From Pseudophaeobacter arcticus DSM 23566 (GTDB lineage Bacteria > Pseudomonadota > Alphaproteobacteria > Rhodobacterales > Rhodobacteraceae), in the NCBI RefSeq assembly GCF_000473205.1, contig NZ_AXBF01000005.1, positions 1-64,000 of the forward strand: 64,000 nucleotides of DNA, in the 5' to 3' direction. Of the stretch, positions 34,369-43,434 are shown piece after piece. The notes beneath the pieces were generated by a model. The model made no database searches. It was not told the DNA's origin and saw only the letters and a list, made by a program, of their open reading frames with translations. How positions within the stretch are numbered: the first letter of the stretch is position 1; every line of letters begins with the position of its first letter. A program made the translations under genes and the position numbers.

Positions 34369-35756
34369 GGCAGATCTGGATATTCTCTCAGAACAAAGGC
34401 GACCTTGGCGGCGCCGGGTTTTTCAAAGGTGTCAGGGGCCACCAGATGAACATCGGCCTTGAAGACAAGAGCGTCGCGCAGGCGCTGTTCGATCTTTTTC
34501 TTGAGGGCCGCGTCATCTGCGGGGTCACGGTCGGGCCCGCGTTCAACAATCACCGTCAGCGCGCCCTGCGTGGTGTGGCCGGTGAAATCGGCCACGATGC
34601 GCATGACGCCATTGGTGTCCGGCACCATTTCGGTGACCACGCTGTTGACCGCCGAAGGGAACACATTGGCCCCGCGCACAATCAGCATGTCGTCGGTCCG
34701 GCCGGTGCAGCGGATCTTGGGCCCGGTGCGCCCGCAGGTGCATTCGGTGTCGATCACTTCGATATAATCGCCGGACCGGAACCGCACCACAGGGCTGGCC
34801 TGACGGCCAAGCGCGGTGTAGATCATTTCGCCTTCGGCGCCCTTTTCCCACGGAATGATTTTGCCGCTTTCAGGGTCAAGCAATTCAGTGATAATATAGT
34901 CCATGTTGACCATATGCATGCCCGATTGCGCGTCGCATTCGGCCCAATAGGTCACGCCGAGATCGGTGCCGCCTAGCATTTCACAGCATTTCGCGCCCCA
35001 AGCCTCTTCGATTTTGGCACGGATGGCAGGAATGCCGCCGCCGGGTTCGCCGCCGACGATCACATGTTCGACGCCCAATTCGCTGGCCTTGCAGCCAAGC
35101 ACCTCAGGCGCTTTTTCGGCCAGATGCAGAACGAAATTCGGCGCGCCGACAATGCAGCGCGGGCGCGTGTCGGCACAGGCGCGCAAGAGCCGTTCGGCCC
35201 CGCCATCGGCGCCCACCGGCACATCGACTGCACCCATGTATTGCAAACCTTGCATCACCGGAATGCCGCCAACAAAACCTTTGGCCAGTGCAAAGGCATG
35301 CAGCACCATATCGCCCGGACGCACGCCATTGGCAAAGAAACAACGCGCGGTCATCTCGTGCCACATTTCGCAATCAGCTTCGGTCATTGCCACGTAAGAC
35401 GGGCTGCCGGTTGTGCCGGACGAGGCTTGCATCTGGACGATGTCCGCCATCGGTGCGGCCCGATGCTTGCCAAAGGGCGGCTCCGCCGCAAGGCTTTCGC
35501 GGATCTCAGTTTTATAGGTATAAGGCAGCTTTTGCAGATCTTCGATGGTGCGGATATCATCAAAATCCACGCCCGCCTCGGCGAACTTCTCCTGATAGAA
35601 GGTCGAGTTTGCCTTGAGATAGGCCATTTGATCGCGAAGCCGCTCTTCCTGAATCTGGCGCACTTTATCGAGAGGCATGCCCTCGATCTCGTGCCAGAAA
35701 CGATCATTTACCTTGTCGGCGGCATCCTGCCGCCGGAAGCGCATTCCAAATTGCAT
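34365..35756 (-). CDS. Phenylacetate-CoA ligase-like acyl-CoA synthetase
   Basis: A 463-residue PaaK-family ligase; the ATG at 35756 has GGAGGA upstream and is preferred over an in-frame start 30 bases earlier. It has an intact ATP loop ASSGTTGSP, GGTDLGVTYW, VRFRSGD hinge and RTDDMLIVRGANVFPS, all as in active PaaK proteins. It would activate a carboxylic acid, possibly the cyclic acid itself, to its CoA ester. Within the minus-strand array it lies between an ACAD and the carboxylase pair, overlapping the latter by four bases. Confidence 0.87.
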   Translation of the reverse strand: MQFGMRFRRQDAADKVNDRFWHEIEGMPLDKVRQIQEERLRDQMAYLKANSTFYQEKFAEAGVDFDDIRTIEDLQKLPYTYKTEIRESLAAEPPFGKHRAAPMADIVQMQASSGTTGSPSYVAMTEADCEMWHEMTARCFFANGVRPGDMVLHAFALAKGFVGGIPVMQGLQYMGAVDVPVGADGGAERLLRACADTRPRCIVGAPNFVLHLAEKAPEVLGCKASELGVEHVIVGGEPGGGIPAIRAKIEEAWGAKCCEMLGGTDLGVTYWAECDAQSGMHMVNMDYIITELLDPESGKIIPWEKGAEGEMIYTALGRQASPVVRFRSGDYIEVIDTECTCGRTGPKIRCTGRTDDMLIVRGANVFPSAVNSVVTEMVPDTNGVMRIVADFTGHTTQGALTVIVERGPDRDPADDAALKKKIEQRLRDALVFKADVHLVAPDTFEKPGAAKVAFVLREYPDLP

Positions 35757-35782
35757 ATCGTCCTCCGTTCCGGGCTGCGCGA

Positions 35783-36943
35783 TCAATAAGATCGCGGCAG
35801 ACCCATGACCTTTTCACCAATGAAGCTGAGGCACAGCTCGCGGTTGACCGGCGCCGTGCGCAGCAAACGCACCAGCGGGTACATCTCGTAAAGCCCTGTA
35901 TCCTCGGTAAAGCCCGATCCGCCATGCGCCTGTAGCGCGGCATCTACGGCCTCGATCCCGGCTTCGGCGGCGGCATATTTTGCCATGTTCGACGAAGCAC
36001 CAGCAGGCAGTTTGTTGTCAAACTCCCATGCCGCGCGACGGGTCATCAGGCTGGCCATTTCGACCGCTGTGTGCGCTTTGGCCATCGGGTGTTGCACGCC
36101 TTGGTGCGCGCCGATCGGTTGACCGAATACGTTGCGCTCGGAGGCATAAGCCACGCCTTTGTTCAGCGCGAACCGGCCGATGCCGCAGCACAGTGCGGAG
36201 AGGATGATGCGCTCGGGGTTGAGGCTGTCGAACAGGATCGAGAAGCCTTCGTCCACTTCGCCGACCACATCTTCGGGGCCCAGATCCACGTCATCAAAGA
36301 ACAATGTCCACTGTTCCTCGGGCAGCGGGATCGAGATCTTAACCCGCTGCTTGTCGACGCCTTTTTTCTTCAGGTCGACCGCAAAGAGGGTAAAGCCGTC
36401 GGTCTTACGGTCGACTTCATTGTGGGGTTTGGTCCGCGCCACGACGAGGCAGTAATCCGCCACTTCGGCACCGGTGATAAAGGTTTTTTCGCCCGACAGC
36501 GTGAACCGGTTGCCATTGCGCTTGGCCAGTGTCGTGGCCTTCATGGTGTTGGATCCGGCACCGGGTTCGGTGATCGCGAAACAGAACTGGATGTCACCGC
36601 GGCAGGCCGCCGGCAGCAGCTCTTTCTTGTGGAATTCGGTGCCGTGGCTGGCGAGGTGAGCCAGCGACATGGTCGGTCCGACCACCATCATCAAAAGCGG
36701 AATACCATGGTTGGCGGTGCCTTCCATGAACAACGCCATTTCGGTCATGCCAAGGCCGGCGCCGCCGTATTCTTCCGGCACCATGATCCCCAAGAAGCCG
36801 TCATCGGCAATCTGTTTGAACATGTCGTGCGGGAATTCATGCTTGCGGGCGTGCTCGAGCCAATAGGTGTTGTCGTATTGCTGGGCCAGCTGGCCGCCGT
36901 ATTCGTAGATCTGACGTTGTTCGTCGTTCAGAGTAAAATCCAT
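35783..36943 (-). CDS. Acyl-CoA dehydrogenase
   Basis: A 386-residue ACAD with ITEPGAGSNTMK, FITGAEVAD and HGGSGFTEDTGLYE. Glu244 in LNPERIILS is at the long-chain/isovaleryl-type base position; the medium-chain position reads LLRTAPVNREL, with no acidic residue. The C-terminus MGLPRSY parallels the ACAD at 26893. It is preceded by a crotonase (36953, 9 bases) and followed by the PaaK-like ligase. Oxidation of a branched or cyclic acyl-CoA is likely from context only. Confidence 0.87.
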   Translation of the reverse strand: MDFTLNDEQRQIYEYGGQLAQQYDNTYWLEHARKHEFPHDMFKQIADDGFLGIMVPEEYGGAGLGMTEMALFMEGTANHGIPLLMMVVGPTMSLAHLASHGTEFHKKELLPAACRGDIQFCFAITEPGAGSNTMKATTLAKRNGNRFTLSGEKTFITGAEVADYCLVVARTKPHNEVDRKTDGFTLFAVDLKKKGVDKQRVKISIPLPEEQWTLFFDDVDLGPEDVVGEVDEGFSILFDSLNPERIILSALCCGIGRFALNKGVAYASERNVFGQPIGAHQGVQHPMAKAHTAVEMASLMTRRAAWEFDNKLPAGASSNMAKYAAAEAGIEAVDAALQAHGGSGFTEDTGLYEMYPLVRLLRTAPVNRELCLSFIGEKVMGLPRSY

Positions 36944-36952
36944 GGTTCTTCC

Positions 36953-37732
36953 TTAGCCCTTGAATTCAGGTTTGCGCCGGTTTTCGAAAGCATTAAGGCC
37001 TTCGGCGACGTCATCACTCGGCAAAGCGCGCACAGCTGCGTCGCGCTCAAGCCGCATTTGCTGATCGATGCCAAGATCGGCACCTTCGCGCGCCAAACGC
37101 TTCATCTCGGCGATACCGGGACGCGAGCGGGTCGCGATCTTCTGGCAATATTCCAGCGCGGCCTCGTGCAAATCCGCATCCGGCACGATGTAATTGACCA
37201 GACCGGCCTCTTTGGCCTCTCCCGCCTCGAGCCAGCGCGCCGAGAACATCAGATCAAGCGCGCGGCGCTGACCCATCAACCGGGTGAGCCGTTGCGATCC
37301 GCCCCAACCGGGGATCAAACCGAATTGCGCGTGTTGATCGCCAAACTGGGCGCTTTCGGCAGCGAAGCACACATCGCATGCCAACATAAGTTCGATCCCA
37401 CCGGCCAGACACAAACCCTGCACGGCCACGACGACAGGGAGGGAGGAGGTTTCGAGCGCACGCAGGTTTTCCATGCCAAAAGCAATGAAATGATCCAGCG
37501 CGGCGGGATCGTTCAATTTACCTTTCACTTCCGTCAAATCGGCACCGGTGCAAAAATGCTTGCCCTGCGCACGGATGAGGATCGCCCGGATGTCCGGGTT
37601 TGCCTCGAATTCCGCACGCGCGGCAGTGATGCGTTCATGCACGTCAAGTGACAGGCAATTGAATTTCTCAGGGCGGGCCAGATCAATGATGCCGGTGGCA
37701 CCTTCGATGCTGGCGACTACGGGGTCGCTCAT
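36953..37732 (-). CDS. Enoyl-CoA hydratase family protein
   Basis: A 259-residue crotonase with HFCTGADLTEV and VQGLCLAGGIELMLACD. The first hydratase Glu (GGIE) is present; the second position is His (DQHAQFG), as also in the crotonase at 15533. It overlaps the AliB-like ACAD by ATGA and should act directly after it, hydrating the ring or alpha,beta double bond that enzyme makes (the BadK role in cyclohexanecarboxylate degradation). That assignment rests on position, not on a signature. Confidence 0.82.
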   Translation of the reverse strand: MSDPVVASIEGATGIIDLARPEKFNCLSLDVHERITAARAEFEANPDIRAILIRAQGKHFCTGADLTEVKGKLNDPAALDHFIAFGMENLRALETSSLPVVVAVQGLCLAGGIELMLACDVCFAAESAQFGDQHAQFGLIPGWGGSQRLTRLMGQRRALDLMFSARWLEAGEAKEAGLVNYIVPDADLHEAALEYCQKIATRSRPGIAEMKRLAREGADLGIDQQMRLERDAAVRALPSDDVAEGLNAFENRRKPEFKG

Positions 37733-38910
37733 TTCGATGCTCCCTTCGCCTTTTTGTCGTATTGCAGCGCCATCCGGCCGACTTTTTCACGCGCGATCAC
37801 AAGTTTCTGGATCTGTGCGGTGCCGTCGCCGATTTGCAGGCCAAGAACGTCGTTGTAACGCTGATGATGCGGCAAATCAGTGGTATAGCCATAGTGCCCG
37901 TGCAGGATCAGGCATTGGTGCAGGATCTCGCAGGCGGTTTTGGGCAAATACCATTTGCACATCGCCGCTTGTGACGTGTGCGGCATGCCGCGATCACGCA
38001 GATCCAGCGTGTAATAGCAAAGCTGACGCATCATGGTCAGTTGCGTTTCCGCCTCGGCCAGCGGGAAGCTGACGCCTTGGTATTGCACGATGGGGGCGCC
38101 GAACGCCTCGCGTTCCTGAACATAGGCCCAAGTTTCATCTACCGACGCTTGCGCCGCGCCCAAGCATTCCAGCCCGATCAACGCGCGGGAATAATCGAAG
38201 CCCGCCATGATCGTGCCAAAGGCGCGGTCCTGTTCGGCCATCATATTTTCAGCCGGCACGAAGACATCGTCAAAGAACACAGACCCGCGTCCGACAGGCT
38301 TGGTGCCGATGTCGTCGAAATGGGTGCGCTTGATGCCCTCTTGGTTCAGGTCGACAAAAAAGGCGCTGACGCCGCGTGCGCCGCCGTCCGGGTCGCCGGT
38401 GCGGGCAAAAACCACCGCCGCATCGGCTTGGCTGGCAAAGCTCATGGACGTTTTCTCGCCGTTCAGAACCCAACCGTTGCCGGATTTTTCGGCTTTCAAA
38501 ATCAGGTTCGCCGCATCCGACCCGCCACGCGGTTCGGTCAGGCCCAAACCAATCACGGCCTCGCCGGACACAACCTTGGGCACCCATTCCATCGCAATCT
38601 CTTTGGACGCGTGTTTGGCGACCATGCCGCCCATGAGCGAGCCCAAAAGCTGCACGTAGCTGGCGTTGAAATCGGCATAAGCGATCTCTTCGACAATCAG
38701 CCCCGAGGTGACAGAGCTTTGCCCCATCCCGCCGAACTCTTCGGGCAAATCTGCCCCGATGAGACCCAGTGCGCCCATCTCCTTGATCAGCGCGCGATCG
38801 AATGTGTGGCCGCTTGCGCGCTCCAAATAGCTCGACGCCAGCTTCTCTGTTGCGAATCGTTTCGCTGTCTCGCGAAACGCCTTTTGATCTTCTGTTGCTT
38901 GGAATTGCAT
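37729..38910 (-). CDS. aliB: Cyclohexanecarboxyl-CoA dehydrogenase-like ACAD (AliB-like)
   Basis: A 393-residue ACAD; start at 38910 behind GGGAGGAG. An in-frame start at 38961 would overlap the operator. The segments GLTEPRGGSDAANL, QADAAVVFARTG, ARGVSAFFVDL and LQIGDGTAQIQKLVIAR resemble cyclohexanecarboxyl-CoA dehydrogenases as I remember them. Asp362 (GDGT) stands in the catalytic-base position, a feature reported for cyclohexane(ene)carboxyl-CoA dehydrogenases, where almost all other ACADs have Glu. First gene of the minus-strand array under the operator at 38954. It would introduce a double bond into a ring-bearing acyl-CoA. Confidence 0.75.
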   Translation of the reverse strand: MQFQATEDQKAFRETAKRFATEKLASSYLERASGHTFDRALIKEMGALGLIGADLPEEFGGMGQSSVTSGLIVEEIAYADFNASYVQLLGSLMGGMVAKHASKEIAMEWVPKVVSGEAVIGLGLTEPRGGSDAANLILKAEKSGNGWVLNGEKTSMSFASQADAAVVFARTGDPDGGARGVSAFFVDLNQEGIKRTHFDDIGTKPVGRGSVFFDDVFVPAENMMAEQDRAFGTIMAGFDYSRALIGLECLGAAQASVDETWAYVQEREAFGAPIVQYQGVSFPLAEAETQLTMMRQLCYYTLDLRDRGMPHTSQAAMCKWYLPKTACEILHQCLILHGHYGYTTDLPHHQRYNDVLGLQIGDGTAQIQKLVIAREKVGRMALQYDKKAKGASK

Positions 38911-38924
38911 CGGTGCTCCTCCCC

Positions 38925-38954
38925 ATGACCGAAAAATATCTTCTTCCCTAAAAT
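38925..38954 (+). promoter_or_regulatory. Candidate promoter of the fadH-like gene
   Basis: ATGACC (38925-38930) as -35, an 18-base spacer and TAAAAT (38949-38954) as -10. The operator begins on the last base of the -10 box, the same arrangement as at 7388 and 51406. Confidence 0.45.
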
Positions 38955-38969
38955 CTAACAAATGTTAGA
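38954..38969. promoter_or_regulatory. Regulon operator between divergent aliB-like and fadH-like genes
   Basis: TCTAACAAATGTTAGA is an exact 7+2+7 palindrome. It lies 44 bases from the aliB-like ATG (38910) and 38 from the fadH-like ATG (39007), so it can control both the 12-kb minus-strand array and the reductase gene. Confidence 0.78.
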
Positions 38970-39006
38970 ATACACTTCAAGAGATGTTTTGAGGAGGAGG
39001 ACCAAA

Positions 39007-41040
39007 ATGAAAAATTCGCAGAAAGACAACTTCGACACCATGCTGTCACCGATCCGTGCGGGTCAACATATGTTGCGCAATCGCGTTATTATGGGGTCGA
39101 TGCACACCCGGTTGGAAACCGAACCTGATGGTATTGCCAAACAGATCGCCTTTTATGCCGAACGGGCACGGGGCGAGGCGGCGATTCTGGTCACGGGCGG
39201 ATTTTCGCCCAATGCCGAAGGGATATTCGACCCCGAAGGCCCGCGGGTCGACGATCCAAAGGAGGCGGAAAACCTGCGCCCGATCTGCGAAGCGGTCCAA
39301 GCCGAAGGCAGCCTGCTTTGCGCACAGCTTCTTCATGCTGGACGCTATGCAAAGATCGAAGGCTGCGTCGCCCCCAGCCCGATTCGCGCGCCGATCAACC
39401 GCTATGTTCCGCGTGAAATGACCGATGCCGATATTCGCCGCACCATCGAGGATTTCGCCAAATCGGCCGCCAATGCACAGGCCGCAGGATTCGATGGCGT
39501 CGAAATCATGGGCTCCGAGGGCTATCTGATTAACGAATTCACCGTCCCCCACACCAACAAACGCGAAGACGAATGGGGTGGCAGCGCCGAGAATCGCCAC
39601 CGCTTTCCGGTCGAAATCGTGCGCGCGGTGCGCGAACGTTGCGGGCCCGGTTTCCTTGTTATTTACCGGATTTCGGCCGCCGATCTGGTCGAGGGCGGTG
39701 CGCCCGCTGATGAAATCGCCGACTTGGCGCGCAAGATCGAGGCCGCAGGCGCGGATATCCTCAACACCGGTATCGGGTGGCACGAGGCGCGCGTGCCGAC
39801 CATTGCCTATCCGGTTCCGCGCGGCGCATGGCGCAAGGCGGCGGCAAACGTAAAAGCGGCGGTCTCAATTCCGGTGGTCGCCTCCAACCGAATCAACACC
39901 CCCGAGCTTGCCGAAGACATTCTGACCTCTGGCGAGGCGGATATGATCTCGATGGCGCGTCCCTTTTTGGCCGACCCGCATTTCGTCAAAAAAGCGCGCG
40001 AAGGCCACGCCGACGAGATCAACACCTGTATCGCCTGCAACCAAGCCTGTTTGGATTTCATCTTCTCGGACCGGCCGGTCGGCTGTCTGGTCAACCCACG
40101 CGCCGGACGCGAAACCGAATTTCGCGACACACCAACCGAATCACCCAAGAAGGTGGCCGTTGTCGGCGGCGGCGCCGCAGGCATGGCCACGGCATCCGAG
40201 GCCGCAAGACTGGGGCACGACGTTACCCTGTTCGAGGCGCAAGACAAGCTGGGCGGTCAGTTGAACCTGGCGCAAGCGGCACCGGGCAAGGACGAGTTTA
40301 ACGAGACCCTGCGCTATTACAGCGGCCAGTTGCAAAAGCATGGTGTCAAACTGCGCCTTGGACAGCGCGCCGAATTGGACGATCTCAACGGTTTTGACCA
40401 TGTGGTTATTTCCACCGGAGTCACGCCGCGTATTCCCGATCTGCTGGGCGTCGACCATCCCAGCGTCGCGACCTACGCCGAGATCCTCTCCGGCGCCCGC
40501 GCCGCAGGCGAAACCGTCGCGGTGATGGGGGCAGGGGGCATTGGCCATGACGTGGCCGAATTCCTTGTGACCGAACCGGCCGAAGCTCATAACACCGACG
40601 CGTTCTGTGATACCTGGGGCGTGGACCCGAAATTTGCGACATCGGGTGCGCTTGCGGGTGATCCGTTGGCGCCGAAGCCATCGCGCCGCAAGGTTGTCAT
40701 GCTTCAGCGCAAGGCCTCAAAACCGGGAACGGGGCTTGGCGTTTCGACGGGGTGGATCTTGCGCAACGCGCTGCGCAAACACGGGGTCGAAGCCTTGGGC
40801 GGCGTGGTCTATGACCGGATCGATGACGCGGGCCTGCATATCATGGTAGATGGCGCGCCAAAGACCATCGCCGCAGACACCATCGTGCTTTGCACCGGTC
40901 AGGAGCCGGAGCGCGCTTTGGCAGAGGATCTCATAGCCCGCGGGGCCACCGTCACCATGATTGGCGGCGCAAAGGAGGCTGCGGAACTCGACGCGTTGCG
41001 CGCCATTGATGAAGGCGTGCGTTTGGCACAAAGCCTCTGA
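39007..41040 (+). CDS. fadH: 2,4-dienoyl-CoA reductase (FadH-type NADH:flavin oxidoreductase)
   Basis: A 677-residue two-part enzyme, close to E. coli FadH in length. The N-terminal Old-Yellow-Enzyme-like TIM barrel binds FMN; CIACNQACLDFIF followed by VGCLVNPRAG supplies the 4Fe-4S cysteines; the C-terminal part has the FAD loop VVGGGAAGMATA and the NAD(P) loop VMGAGGIGHD. It reduces dienoyl-CoA intermediates, as needed for unsaturated terpenoids or acids. The ATG at 39007 follows GAGGAGGAGG; an earlier in-frame start would lie in the operator. A stem-loop follows at 41076. Confidence 0.88.
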   Translation: MKNSQKDNFDTMLSPIRAGQHMLRNRVIMGSMHTRLETEPDGIAKQIAFYAERARGEAAILVTGGFSPNAEGIFDPEGPRVDDPKEAENLRPICEAVQAEGSLLCAQLLHAGRYAKIEGCVAPSPIRAPINRYVPREMTDADIRRTIEDFAKSAANAQAAGFDGVEIMGSEGYLINEFTVPHTNKREDEWGGSAENRHRFPVEIVRAVRERCGPGFLVIYRISAADLVEGGAPADEIADLARKIEAAGADILNTGIGWHEARVPTIAYPVPRGAWRKAAANVKAAVSIPVVASNRINTPELAEDILTSGEADMISMARPFLADPHFVKKAREGHADEINTCIACNQACLDFIFSDRPVGCLVNPRAGRETEFRDTPTESPKKVAVVGGGAAGMATASEAARLGHDVTLFEAQDKLGGQLNLAQAAPGKDEFNETLRYYSGQLQKHGVKLRLGQRAELDDLNGFDHVVISTGVTPRIPDLLGVDHPSVATYAEILSGARAAGETVAVMGAGGIGHDVAEFLVTEPAEAHNTDAFCDTWGVDPKFATSGALAGDPLAPKPSRRKVVMLQRKASKPGTGLGVSTGWILRNALRKHGVEALGGVVYDRIDDAGLHIMVDGAPKTIAADTIVLCTGQEPERALAEDLIARGATVTMIGGAKEAAELDALRAIDEGVRLAQSL

Positions 41041-41075
41041 GCTGCCAAAGCAAGAGAAGATGCGACGGTTGACCG

Positions 41076-41109
41076 AGCCACCCACCAGCATATCGCGCGG
41101 TGGGTGGCT
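41076..41109 (+). terminator. Stem-loop after the fadH-like gene
   Basis: AGCCACCCACC (41076-41086) and GGTGGGTGGCT (41099-41109) form a perfect 11-bp stem with a 12-base loop, 35 bases after the stop. Only TTG follows, so it is a weak or factor-dependent terminator. Confidence 0.55.
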
Positions 41110-41486
41110 TGTGCCGCGCAACAGAGGTGATCGTTGCAACATGTGATCGCGTGATTTCACTTCAGTCCGCTTCACGGATCGCCGCTATGGACCCTTCGCA
41201 AGGTCGACCGGCAGACGTCAGGGATCTGGCCGCCGATGAAAAACCGCGCAACCTATGACGCACTCGGCGCACAATGGTTGTGCGGCTGCGCTCACAGGCC
41301 CTTGAGTGAACGCCTAACGTATCTATATTTTTATTATATTACAATTACTTACTGGAAATTCTGAAAATCCTCTACAGTCGGAGCAACCGGCTGCGGCTTT
41401 GGTTCGAAAACACAATCCGCTTTCATTCGGGAGCCAACCTTCCTAGGTCGGAGCCATTAGAATTCAAGCAAAAGGTGTACCGAACC
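41110..41486. other. Intergenic region, AT-rich centre
   Basis: No gene is visible. The stretch around 41318-41350 is strongly AT-rich (TATCTATATTTTTATTATAT) and probably contains the promoter of the flavodoxin-fold gene. No regulon palindrome is present. It marks the left border of the ectoine block, where the catabolic regulon stops. Confidence 0.5.
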
Positions 41487-42053
41487 ATGACGAAAGTCGC
41501 GATTGTCTATTACAGCGGATATGGCCACACAGAAGTGCAAGCCAAGGCCGTTGCCGAAGGGGCCAAGGGTGTCGAGGGCACCGAGGTCGAATTGCTGAAA
41601 CTGTCCGAAGACGGAGAGCTGAACGAGGCAGCATGGGCGGCGCTCGATGCGGCCGATGCCATCGTCTATGGCAGCCCGACCTATATGGGCGGCCCCGCAT
41701 GGCAGTTCAAAAAGTTCGCCGATGCCAGCTCGAAGCCTTGGTTTACGCAAAACTGGAAGGACAAGATCGGCGGCGGTTTTACCACCTCGGCCACAGTCAA
41801 TGGCGACAAGTTTTCGACCATCCAGCAGTTCATTACATTGTCTCAGCAACATGGTCAGCTCTGGTGCGGCGTTGGCTTGATGCCAGCGAACACCAAGGCC
41901 GACGGCCCGGAAAAGCTGAACTGGACGGGCGGGTATTCCGGCCTTCTGGCGATTGCCCCCTCTGACAGCTCCCCCGAGGAGTATCCGACAGGCGGCGATC
42001 TGGATACCGCGCGCGCCTATGGCCAACGGTTGGCCGAAGTCGCCAGCCGCTGA
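41487..42053 (+). CDS. Flavodoxin-fold NAD(P)H oxidoreductase (WrbA-like)
   Basis: A 188-residue protein, taking ATG 41487; GTG at 41475 is an alternative. The N-terminal VAIVYYSGYGHTEVQA is the FMN-phosphate loop of flavodoxin/WrbA-type proteins, and YGSPTYMGGPAWQFKKF the second flavin-contacting loop. A two-electron quinone or other small-molecule reductase is likely. It is a single gene between the fadH-like gene and ectR, without a regulon operator. It is slightly short for true WrbA (about 200), so the substrate call is open. Confidence 0.8.
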   Translation: MTKVAIVYYSGYGHTEVQAKAVAEGAKGVEGTEVELLKLSEDGELNEAAWAALDAADAIVYGSPTYMGGPAWQFKKFADASSKPWFTQNWKDKIGGGFTTSATVNGDKFSTIQQFITLSQQHGQLWCGVGLMPANTKADGPEKLNWTGGYSGLLAIAPSDSSPEEYPTGGDLDTARAYGQRLAEVASR

Positions 42054-42566
42054 TCCGGTTTTGCAATACATGTTCCGGCCGCCCGAGCGCGCGGCGGCCG
42101 GAGCGCTTTTGGCGCAAGCGCCCACCATTCAGCAGCGCCACACCGCCCAATTCGCGTTTCGGCCGCCATCACGACCAGTTTGCTGTCCTGTGCGTGAAAA
42201 CCTAGGCGCGCATTTCGCAAATGGTTTGGATTCTGCCCCGCTCCACCACATCGGCGACACATCAAAACCGTTCGTCAATTGACGGGGTGGCTGTTTGCGC
42301 GTGCCAGATAAACAAAGCTGCGGCGCAAAGGACAACAACGAGACGGGCACACCCTGATGACCCCGTCGCCCACATTTGCTTTGATGATCAAAGTATTGCA
42401 AATGCCAAAAAGCCTCAATTCCCGCGAAAATAGTGCTTGATGCGCGTCAGTTACGCCAAGGGCAGCCATTTAGTAATTAGCAAAACGAAACTTATTCTGG
42501 TGAATTTGCTTGATGCATGGTGGTAATCCTGCCAAATATTATTGATACACCACAAGGATGGCCTCC
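42054..42566. other. Intergenic region upstream of ectR
   Basis: About 510 bases with no supported gene. The last 100 bases are AT-rich and must contain the ectR promoter. TTTAGTAATTAGC (42469-42481) is loosely similar to the TTAGC-tta-GCTAA element before ectA and could be part of a MarR-type site. The GC-rich first half shows nothing I recognise. Confidence 0.4.
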
Positions 42567-43037
42567 ATGGATCGAATTGACAGCAGCCTTGTCGCTCTGC
42601 GCCGCATTCTGCGCACGACCGAGATGTTCGGGCGGGAGTTGGCGCAGTCGGCAGGCTTGACTGCGGTCCAGTTCCGCGTGCTGCAAGTTGTGGCCGAAAC
42701 GGGTCAGACCACAGGCAAGGCAATCTCCACCCGGATGCGGGTGAGCCAGGCCACAATCACGGCCCTTGTCGACAAGCTGGTGGCGCAAGGGATGGTCATG
42801 CGTGAAAAATCGCAAGCCGATCGCCGGCAAACCAATATCATCATTACCGAACATGGCCGCCGCACGATTGAAAATGCGCCGGACCCGCTGCAACAACGCT
42901 ATGTGCGCCGCTTCAAGGAAATGGAGCAGTGGGAACAGGCAATGCTGCTTGCATCACTGGAGCGCGTCGCCACGATGTTGGATGCTGAAGAGCTTGACGC
43001 CGCGCCAGTGCTGGATGCCGGTGATCTGCGGCAATAG
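42567..43037 (+). CDS. ectR: MarR-family regulator of ectoine synthesis (EctR-like)
   Basis: A 156-residue winged-helix protein. The ATG at 42567 has AAGG about ten bases upstream; the earlier ATG at 42558 directly abuts that site and is less likely. The HTH is in GKAISTRMRVSQATITALVDKLVAQGMV and the wing in REKSQADRRQTNIIITEHG, typical MarR. Its position directly upstream of ectABC-ask, in the same direction, matches EctR regulators that adjust ectoine synthesis to osmolarity. Separated from ectA by 397 bases, so probably transcribed on its own. Confidence 0.85.
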   Translation: MDRIDSSLVALRRILRTTEMFGRELAQSAGLTAVQFRVLQVVAETGQTTGKAISTRMRVSQATITALVDKLVAQGMVMREKSQADRRQTNIIITEHGRRTIENAPDPLQQRYVRRFKEMEQWEQAMLLASLERVATMLDAEELDAAPVLDAGDLRQ

Positions 43038-43434
43038 GGCGACAATAAATGTGGCAAAGCGCTGAATGACCGCCGGTCATGCGGGCGCACGTGCCAAGAA
43101 TAAAGCATGCCCGCAGCGGCTAAGATCACGCATGACATTTCACCATCGACGCGACTGCGCGACCCCCTTCCGATCCTATGGCAGGTGTTTACTTGCCCAG
43201 AGCAGGTGCGGCTCACGCCGCGTGTGAACCCCTTACGCCTAACAATTCAATTGAAATGATTAGCACTGTCGAAGTAGTGACTCACCTTGCCCATGAGGCA
43301 AAAAGCATTCGCCACAGGCATTTTGCATGAATTCTGACTGTGGAGCGCCGCCTATTTGGGTATTTTGGGGTTCGGGTTGACGTTCTAACCATCGCGCACT
43401 ACTTAGCTTAGCTAATAAACGAGAGGTTAGACCC
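43038..43434. other. Intergenic region upstream of ectA
   Basis: About 400 bases without a gene. It has a weak hairpin after ectR (TGCGGGC at 43080, GCCCGCA at 43109), a short palindrome TTCAATTGAA (43246-43255) and the presumed ect promoter near 43377-43415. This long upstream region is where osmotic control would act. Confidence 0.5.
43377..43415 (+). promoter_or_regulatory. Candidate ect promoter with palindromic element
   Basis: TTGACG (43377-43382) is a fair -35; 17 bases on, TACTTA is a poor -10. Overlapping it is TTAGC-TTA-GCTAA (43403-43415), an inverted repeat that could be an EctR operator. A weak -10 would suit an osmotically induced promoter, but this is a guess from spacing. Confidence 0.35.

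Noticed and set aside
43238-43390. CTAACA and TTCTAACC half-sites upstream of ectA as regulon operators
   Set aside because: Neither has the opposite half at the right spacing; half-sites of this size are expected by chance.
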